The notes beneath the pieces were generated by a model. The model saw nothing but the letters and a program-made list of their open reading frames with translations. It ran no database searches and had not been told where the DNA came from. From positions 1 to 41,641 of the IMG/VR virus record IMGVR_UViG_3300042542_001409: 41,641 nucleotides of DNA. One strand, written 5' to 3'. Position numbers and translations under genes: made by a program. Position 1 is the first letter of the stretch; the number at the start of each line of letters is the position of its first letter. The stretch comes from a virus. Of the stretch, positions 37,195 through 41,641 are shown in pieces.

Positions 37195-37914
37195 ATGGCA
37201 ACAACAAGTATTGGCGCACCAGGCGTAGTGTTTCCTGATGGAACTACACAAGCTTCGGCAACAACTGGAGTGGGAACAGTTACGGTTTACGCATCACCAT
37301 CAACTTTTTCAAAACCAGCAAAGCTTGGCTTGAAATATATCAAAGTAACTGTAATTGCCGCAGGTGGCAATGGGGGCAATACCACAGCAGCACCATCAGG
37401 CGGGAGTTCAGGCAGTGCATTTGCTGGCGGCGGCGGCTCTGGTGGAATTGGAATAGGCATGTTTCCTGCACCAAGTTTACCAACAGCACCTATTGCAATT
37501 ACAGCAGGAGCTAGCGGAACACCATCATCTTTAGGATCATTTGTTAGCGCAACGGCTGGTGGTAATGCCGCTCCAGTTTCGGCTTCGGGAAGTGCTGTTA
37601 ATGGGTTAGGTGGAGCAGCAGGTTCTACAACTTTTGGGTCAACTGTTCAAATTGCCTCATTTGGTTTAGTGGGAGAAGCAGCAGCAGGTGGTGTAGCAGG
37701 GAACGGAGCAGTGACAGCTTTACTTACAGGGGTTGGTGGAATAGGATCGCCTGGAATTTCCCCAACCGCTGCTGGTTATCCTGGAGGTGCGGCTTCAGGT
37801 TATGGAGCGGGTGGTGGAGGAAGTGCTGCACGAGCAAATGTTCCTTCAGGTCCAAGATCGGGTACTGGCGGCGCTGGTTCTGCTGGAGTAGTAATTATTG
37901 AGGAGTTTTATTGA
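37195..37914 (+). CDS. Glycine-rich fibre tip protein
   Basis: 239 residues, with AAGGAG upstream. N-terminus GAPGVVFPDGTTQASATTGV, then Gly/Ala/Ser-rich loops (SGSAFAGGGGSGGIGIGMFP), ending GSAGVVIIEEFY. Gly-rich polyglycine-type sandwiches with this ending are found in fibre tip adhesins. Likely a receptor-binding component. Confidence 0.78.
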   Translation: MATTSIGAPGVVFPDGTTQASATTGVGTVTVYASPSTFSKPAKLGLKYIKVTVIAAGGNGGNTTAAPSGGSSGSAFAGGGGSGGIGIGMFPAPSLPTAPIAITAGASGTPSSLGSFVSATAGGNAAPVSASGSAVNGLGGAAGSTTFGSTVQIASFGLVGEAAAGGVAGNGAVTALLTGVGGIGSPGISPTAAGYPGGAASGYGAGGGGSAARANVPSGPRSGTGGAGSAGVVIIEEFY

Positions 37915-38315
37915 TGAAAGCACTTATTTCGCCTTTGGAGCCTAGTCAAACTGGGTATCGTGTTGCTTGGACAAATCCTATTGAAATAGATCATGCACCT
38001 CCTTTATTTTGGGTTGATTGTATAAACAATGTTGTACAAGATTTATATTGGTACGACCCAACAGATCAGCAAATAAAGCCTGTACCTGCGCCTGTTATAT
38101 CGGCAGAAGAAAACAAAGCTATTGCCATACAGTTGCTATCTGATACTGATTGGGTAAATGAACCTGATGTTATAAATCCTGACATAAACCCACATTTATT
38201 AAATCAATCTGAATTTCTTTCTTACAGAAGCCAAGTTCGCTTGATTGCAATAAATCCAACTGAAGGTGACATAGATTGGCCTTTGAAGCCTGAAGAACAA
38301 TGGAGTAGCGTCTAA
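37914..38315 (+). CDS. Tail fibre assembly-like protein
   Basis: 133 residues from ATG 37914; a TTG three bases upstream is possible. Ordered motifs YDPTDQQIKPVPAPVISAEE, IQLLSDTDWVNEPDVINPDI and FLSYRSQVRLIAINPTEGDI, DWPLKPEEQW occur in proteins following fibre genes. Probably a chaperone for the fibre tip. ATGA and TAATG coupling on both sides. Confidence 0.72.
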   Translation: MKALISPLEPSQTGYRVAWTNPIEIDHAPPLFWVDCINNVVQDLYWYDPTDQQIKPVPAPVISAEENKAIAIQLLSDTDWVNEPDVINPDINPHLLNQSEFLSYRSQVRLIAINPTEGDIDWPLKPEEQWSSV

Positions 38316-39424
38316 TGTGTAATCAACTGTCTCAGTTCACTATTGAAAAGTATGTACATCTAGAAAGTTTTCTTGATATTGGTAATTGCAATGAATTGAC
38401 TGCTGAACTGAAACGGTTGGTTGATGCAAAAGCAACACGCAAAGACGAGCAATGCCCGACATCAGAAGCAATTCATGGCGCAATGGTGTTTGATAAATTG
38501 TTAATTGATCTTTTGCCACACTTTGAAAGAGCATCAGGCAAGCGCCTTTATCCTACCTACAGCTATGCTCGACTGTACAAAAAAGGTGAAAAGCTAAAAA
38601 TCCATACTGACAGGGAATCTTGCGAAATTAGCGCAACTCTTACCCTTGGTTTTGATGGTGAAGCATGGCCTATCTACATGGGCGATGAAGGAGAAAAGAA
38701 CGCTTCCAAGATCACTATGGGTGTGGGTGATGCCGTTCTTTACCGTGGAATGGAAAAGCATCACTGGCGCAAAAAATTTAAAGGTAACTGGCAAGCACAG
38801 GTTTTCTTGCACTACGTTGATGCCGATGGGCCACACAAAGAATGGAAATTTGATAAACGACCTAGCTTGAATTTGCCAAGCCAAGAACTTCAACAATGGG
38901 TCTACACAGACATATTGACCAAAGAAGCTTGCGATTCACTAATCAAGTTGTACACAAAGACTGAAGTACCTAAACAACCGCCTGTTATTGGCACTGGTGC
39001 TGGCGCTGTTGACACTTCAATCCGTAATGTAGAAAGGGTTATGTTACCCACCTACAAGGATATTGGAGGTCGATTGGCGGCGGCGGGATTTGCGGCAAAC
39101 CATTCAGCATGGAAGTTTGATATTACCCATGCTAACCAAGCTGAATTCCTGATTTACCCTGCTGGTGGGCGGTATAAATCGCATGTAGACACCTTCTTGG
39201 CACACGGGGATGAATGTCGTAAACTTACAGTACTTGCCTTCCTCAATGACGATTTCAAAGGGGGAAGGTTTTACCTACAAAACGGGCACGAAAAGTATTA
39301 CCCTCCGCAAAGCAAAGGCACAGTCCTTGTATTCCCAAGTTTCATCATGCATGGCGTTGAAGATGTGGAAGAAGGCAATCGATATTCAGTAGTTTGCTGG
39401 ATGGTCGGCAAATTCTTTAAATAA
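38315..39424 (+). CDS. Tandem 2-oxoglutarate/Fe(II) dioxygenase (prolyl-hydroxylase-like)
   Basis: 369 residues with two DSBH domains in tandem. Domain 1 (about 60-170): H97-x-D99 in KIHTDRESC, H149 or H150 in MEKHHWR, beta strands typical of this fold. Domain 2 (about 195-365): H290-x-D292 in KSHVDTF, H346 in FIMHGVED and R356 in GNRYSVVCW, all residues expected for Fe and 2-oxoglutarate binding. The family includes prolyl 4-hydroxylases, common in aquatic phages. The target is not known; a collagen-like fibre in the same operon is a candidate. Confidence 0.88.
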   Translation: MCNQLSQFTIEKYVHLESFLDIGNCNELTAELKRLVDAKATRKDEQCPTSEAIHGAMVFDKLLIDLLPHFERASGKRLYPTYSYARLYKKGEKLKIHTDRESCEISATLTLGFDGEAWPIYMGDEGEKNASKITMGVGDAVLYRGMEKHHWRKKFKGNWQAQVFLHYVDADGPHKEWKFDKRPSLNLPSQELQQWVYTDILTKEACDSLIKLYTKTEVPKQPPVIGTGAGAVDTSIRNVERVMLPTYKDIGGRLAAAGFAANHSAWKFDITHANQAEFLIYPAGGRYKSHVDTFLAHGDECRKLTVLAFLNDDFKGGRFYLQNGHEKYYPPQSKGTVLVFPSFIMHGVEDVEEGNRYSVVCWMVGKFFK

Positions 39425-39432
39425 GGAAAATC

Positions 39433-39966
39433 ATGGGCGCAGCATCAGCAGGAGTTCAATCACCGCAATCATCTATGCCTGCGGGTAAGGGTGCGGGTGC
39501 ATCACCCAGCACACCCGCTGGATCAACCAATTCAACCACTTACCCCTCTACATCAGGCCAGCCTACCATGGGTGCGCCAAACACCAATAGCAACACTGGT
39601 ATGGATATAGCCCCAGCAGGCAAAGGTGGTGGTTCAAGCATTGCAACACCAGCAGTTGGTACGCCTGCAACCACTTATGCACAGCCACAAGATATGTCAA
39701 CTTTCAGAAATGTTGATGCTTCAGGAAACCCTGTAACGCCAATGTCAGGACTAGGTCGGTATGCAAATACTGTTGGGGGTCAACCAACTTCATATCTTGC
39801 CGACAAAAACCAACTTCCAACAGGTGGACCAGCCCCTAATATGCCTGATCAAAGCCAAATGTACACTGGCTCACCAAATCAAATGGTAAGCAATACTCAA
39901 ATGCCTAGAGGCGCATCAGGTAAAGGTGCTGCTGCTGGTGGATCACAGGGCAAAGGCCCTCAATAA
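39433..39966 (+). CDS. Low-complexity virion protein
   Basis: 177 residues dominated by Gly, Ser, Thr, Ala, Pro, Asn with repeats of AGKG-type (MPAGKGAGASPSTPAGSTNS, DIAPAGKGGGSSIATPAVGT, ASGKGAAAGGSQGKGPQ). Largely disordered. Part of the ejection protein block, function inferred from position. Confidence 0.65.
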   Translation: MGAASAGVQSPQSSMPAGKGAGASPSTPAGSTNSTTYPSTSGQPTMGAPNTNSNTGMDIAPAGKGGGSSIATPAVGTPATTYAQPQDMSTFRNVDASGNPVTPMSGLGRYANTVGGQPTSYLADKNQLPTGGPAPNMPDQSQMYTGSPNQMVSNTQMPRGASGKGAAAGGSQGKGPQ

Positions 39967-39977
39967 GGAGATAAATC

Positions 39978-40700
39978 ATGTCATTTGGCTCATCAGGTGG
40001 TAGTTCCACGACACAGGTAGTAATGTCTCCCGAACAACGGCAGGCATTAAAAGAACAAACTAAATTTTTAACTGAAACGGCTTTTCCCGCTTATCAAAAA
40101 ATTCTTGGTCAGGCTACTAATGTTTATGGAGATGTAGCCCCTAAAGTAGGAGAAGCTGCTACTGGTGCAGGCAATGTTGCTGGGCGTGTTGGCGCTGAAT
40201 TAGAACGTCAGGGTGCTGGCGCTTATGGAACAGGCCTGAGTGGCCTCAAAGCTTTGTTTGACCCCAACTACAAAGCCCAACAAGTTGAAGCTGCTATGCA
40301 AAAAGGCCGTGAAGAGGCTCGTGAATCTCAGCTTGGACAGAATGCCATGTACGGTGGTGCTGGTGGCCTAGGTGGCGCTCGTATGGCGTTGGCAGATAGA
40401 AACCTTGCTTCGCTCAATGCTCAACGTCAAGCTACTGCTGCGGCTGCGGCTTCTGCTGGCGTTGAGGCCAACCGTGCTACAGCGGCTCAAAAGCTTGCAG
40501 AGTTTGGTCAACAAGGTTTGACTGGCGCTACTGGACAAGCTGGCGCAAAGATCGGTTTTGCTGGCGCTCCTCAAGATGTATTCAACAAGTATGCTTCAGT
40601 TATCTTTGGCGTACCTCAAGCCAACACAACTCCCAACTTTGCTGGCACACAAGGCAGCAAGTCTACTGGCGACAGTCAATCTAAAGGCTTTGGTCTGTAA
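39978..40700 (+). CDS. Putative internal virion/ejection protein
   Basis: 240 residues, Ala/Gly-rich helical: QRQALKEQTKFLTETAFPAY, GREEARESQLGQNAMYGGAG, NLASLNAQRQATAAAAASAG. Such compact Ala-rich helical proteins near tail genes are typical podovirus ejection proteins that leave the capsid with DNA. No specific family. Confidence 0.72.
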   Translation: MSFGSSGGSSTTQVVMSPEQRQALKEQTKFLTETAFPAYQKILGQATNVYGDVAPKVGEAATGAGNVAGRVGAELERQGAGAYGTGLSGLKALFDPNYKAQQVEAAMQKGREEARESQLGQNAMYGGAGGLGGARMALADRNLASLNAQRQATAAAAASAGVEANRATAAQKLAEFGQQGLTGATGQAGAKIGFAGAPQDVFNKYASVIFGVPQANTTPNFAGTQGSKSTGDSQSKGFGL

Positions 40701-40709
40701 GGAAAAATT

Positions 40710-41282
40710 ATGGCAACAGCATTTGACGGTTTAGGAATGCAGTTCTTGGGCAAAGAGCGCCAGCACATGGCTAGTGGCCCTTTCGGTGATCTTGCCAAAA
40801 TGATTGCGCCTGGAGCCTTGGCCTATGGTTTGTATAAATCAGGTGCTGTAGACAGCTTGAATAGTGCTTTTAACCCTAAAGAAGCTTTGATGGGTTACAT
40901 GAAGGGTCAGGGTGTTGCTCCACCTCAAATGAGTGGGACTACAAACGATATGCTTGCTAAAGCAAACCGTGATAACAACTTAACCCCCGCCATGGTAAAC
41001 ACGCAAAACAATGTTGGTGTGCCTCCAACAGAACCTGAGCCAATGGTTCCTTCTAGAACAATAGATAACGATGTGAATGACGTAATCCCTTTGCAGTCAG
41101 TCAGCGCCGATCCGTTCAAAAGAGATGTATCGCAAGACATGGCTGCATTGCAAACCACACAAGCCCCAGCCCCAGCCCCACCCCCATCCAATGCTGGACA
41201 AGGACAAATGGGCAAAGATGCAAAGAACGATGGTGGAGTTGATATGGCTTCAATTGTCAAACTTTTGATGGCGTTTGCTTAA
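40710..41282 (+). CDS. Putative ejection protein
   Basis: 190 residues. An N-terminal amphipathic and hydrophobic part (DLAKMIAPGALAYGLYKSGA) is followed by a Pro-rich linker (TTQAPAPAPPPSNAGQGQMG) and a short hydrophobic end (MASIVKLLMAFA). Layout fits small injection proteins. No family motif. Confidence 0.7.
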   Translation: MATAFDGLGMQFLGKERQHMASGPFGDLAKMIAPGALAYGLYKSGAVDSLNSAFNPKEALMGYMKGQGVAPPQMSGTTNDMLAKANRDNNLTPAMVNTQNNVGVPPTEPEPMVPSRTIDNDVNDVIPLQSVSADPFKRDVSQDMAALQTTQAPAPAPPPSNAGQGQMGKDAKNDGGVDMASIVKLLMAFA

Positions 41283-41291
41283 GGAAAAACT

Positions 41292-41641
41292 ATGTTGCCC
41301 CAACCATTACAAAAACCTCCTGAAGCAGATGCCACTGGTGGAGTAGTTCCAGTTGCACCTCCTGAAGTGGCAGTAGCGCCAGTTGGTGTTGCGCCGCCAT
41401 CTAATGTTGTGCCAATAAAACAAGGTGGGTTAACAGTAAAAACAGCTACCGTTAATGATGCTGATGTATTTGAATCAGCGGTAGATAGTGGTGATACAAA
41501 AGCTTTGTACTCCCTAACAACATCATTCGATCCTAGAGTAAGTGAAGCGGCAAAAGATAAAGTTGCGGTGATTGAAAAAAATGCGCCACTTGCACAAGCT
41601 TTAACTTCTATTGATACCAACACGGCTCAAGGCCGCATGGA
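41292..41641 (+). CDS. Ejection/internal virion protein, 5' part of the gene spanning the contig ends
   Basis: ATG 41292 follows AAGGAAAAACT nine bases after the upstream stop. The first 116 codons run off the window; the same frame continues at base 1 through the 193-base overlap to the stop at 1577 (577 residues in total). The start is Pro/Ala/Val-rich (VAPPEVAVAPVGVAPPSNVV). Confidence 0.85.
   Translation, partial: MLPQPLQKPPEADATGGVVPVAPPEVAVAPVGVAPPSNVVPIKQGGLTVKTATVNDADVFESAVDSGDTKALYSLTTSFDPRVSEAAKDKVAVIEKNAPLAQALTSIDTNTAQGRM
41449..41641. repeat. Terminal redundancy, right copy
   Basis: Copy of 1-193 with c41514 in place of t66. The overlap indicates a closed or permuted molecule of about 41,448 bp. 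Confidence 0.95.

Overview
The window is an essentially complete genome of a short-tailed (podovirus-like) tailed phage of a Gram-negative bacterium. Bases 1-193 recur at 41449-41641 with one mismatch (t66 against c41514), so this is a circular or circularly permuted contig of about 41,448 bp opened inside a gene. The Gram-negative host follows from a lysis set with an inner spanin, an embedded outer spanin and a separate lipoprotein. Short-tailed morphology is inferred from a P22-sized portal, an adaptor and nozzle-like proteins, and the absence of tape-measure and tail-tube genes. A freshwater host is only an impression from gene style. I found no integrase, DNA polymerase, helicase or clear CI-type repressor.

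Layout: (1) 41292 across the junction to 3031, putative ejection proteins; (2) 3035-5523 (+), membrane proteins, holin candidates, spanins and M15 endolysin; (3) 5477-8709 (-), a tightly overlapping early operon with a winged-helix protein, a Cys-rich secreted peptide, an SSB-like protein with an SSB-type tail, an Erf annealing protein and several tiny membrane proteins; (4) 8710-8865, a divergent control region; (5) 8866-13105 (+), a Cro-like regulator, then a 460-base stretch holding a strongly structured pseudoknotted RNA behind its own promoter, then replication and recombination genes (replication-protein-like, RuvC-like resolvase, YbcO-like nuclease) ending at a strong terminator; (6) 13173-14600 (-), four acidic small proteins; (7) 14601-15337, a non-coding hub with three operator palindromes, a consensus -10, and a cluster of eleven GGCCTG hexamers with four GCTGGTGG octamers; (8) 15338-17685 (-), an operon of nine short genes with base composition unlike the rest of the phage; (9) 17686-18301, a second non-coding control region; (10) 18302-41641 (+), the late operon: GNAT-like protein, packaging, portal, scaffold, SU10-like capsid, adaptor, collagen-like fibre, glycosyltransferase, tail proteins, tandem 2-oxoglutarate dioxygenase and ejection proteins.

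Most genes overlap as ATGA or TAATG, so translation is probably coupled through long polycistronic messages. Two items deserve most attention. One is the pseudoknotted RNA at 9085-9265 and its structured continuation. The other is the combination in one operon of a Gly-Pro-Thr collagen-like fibre, a glycosyltransferase overlapping its stop codon, and a tandem prolyl-hydroxylase-like protein, which could form a virion collagen-modification set. Fourteen genes too short for ordinary ORF calling (25-57 codons) were read directly from the sequence.
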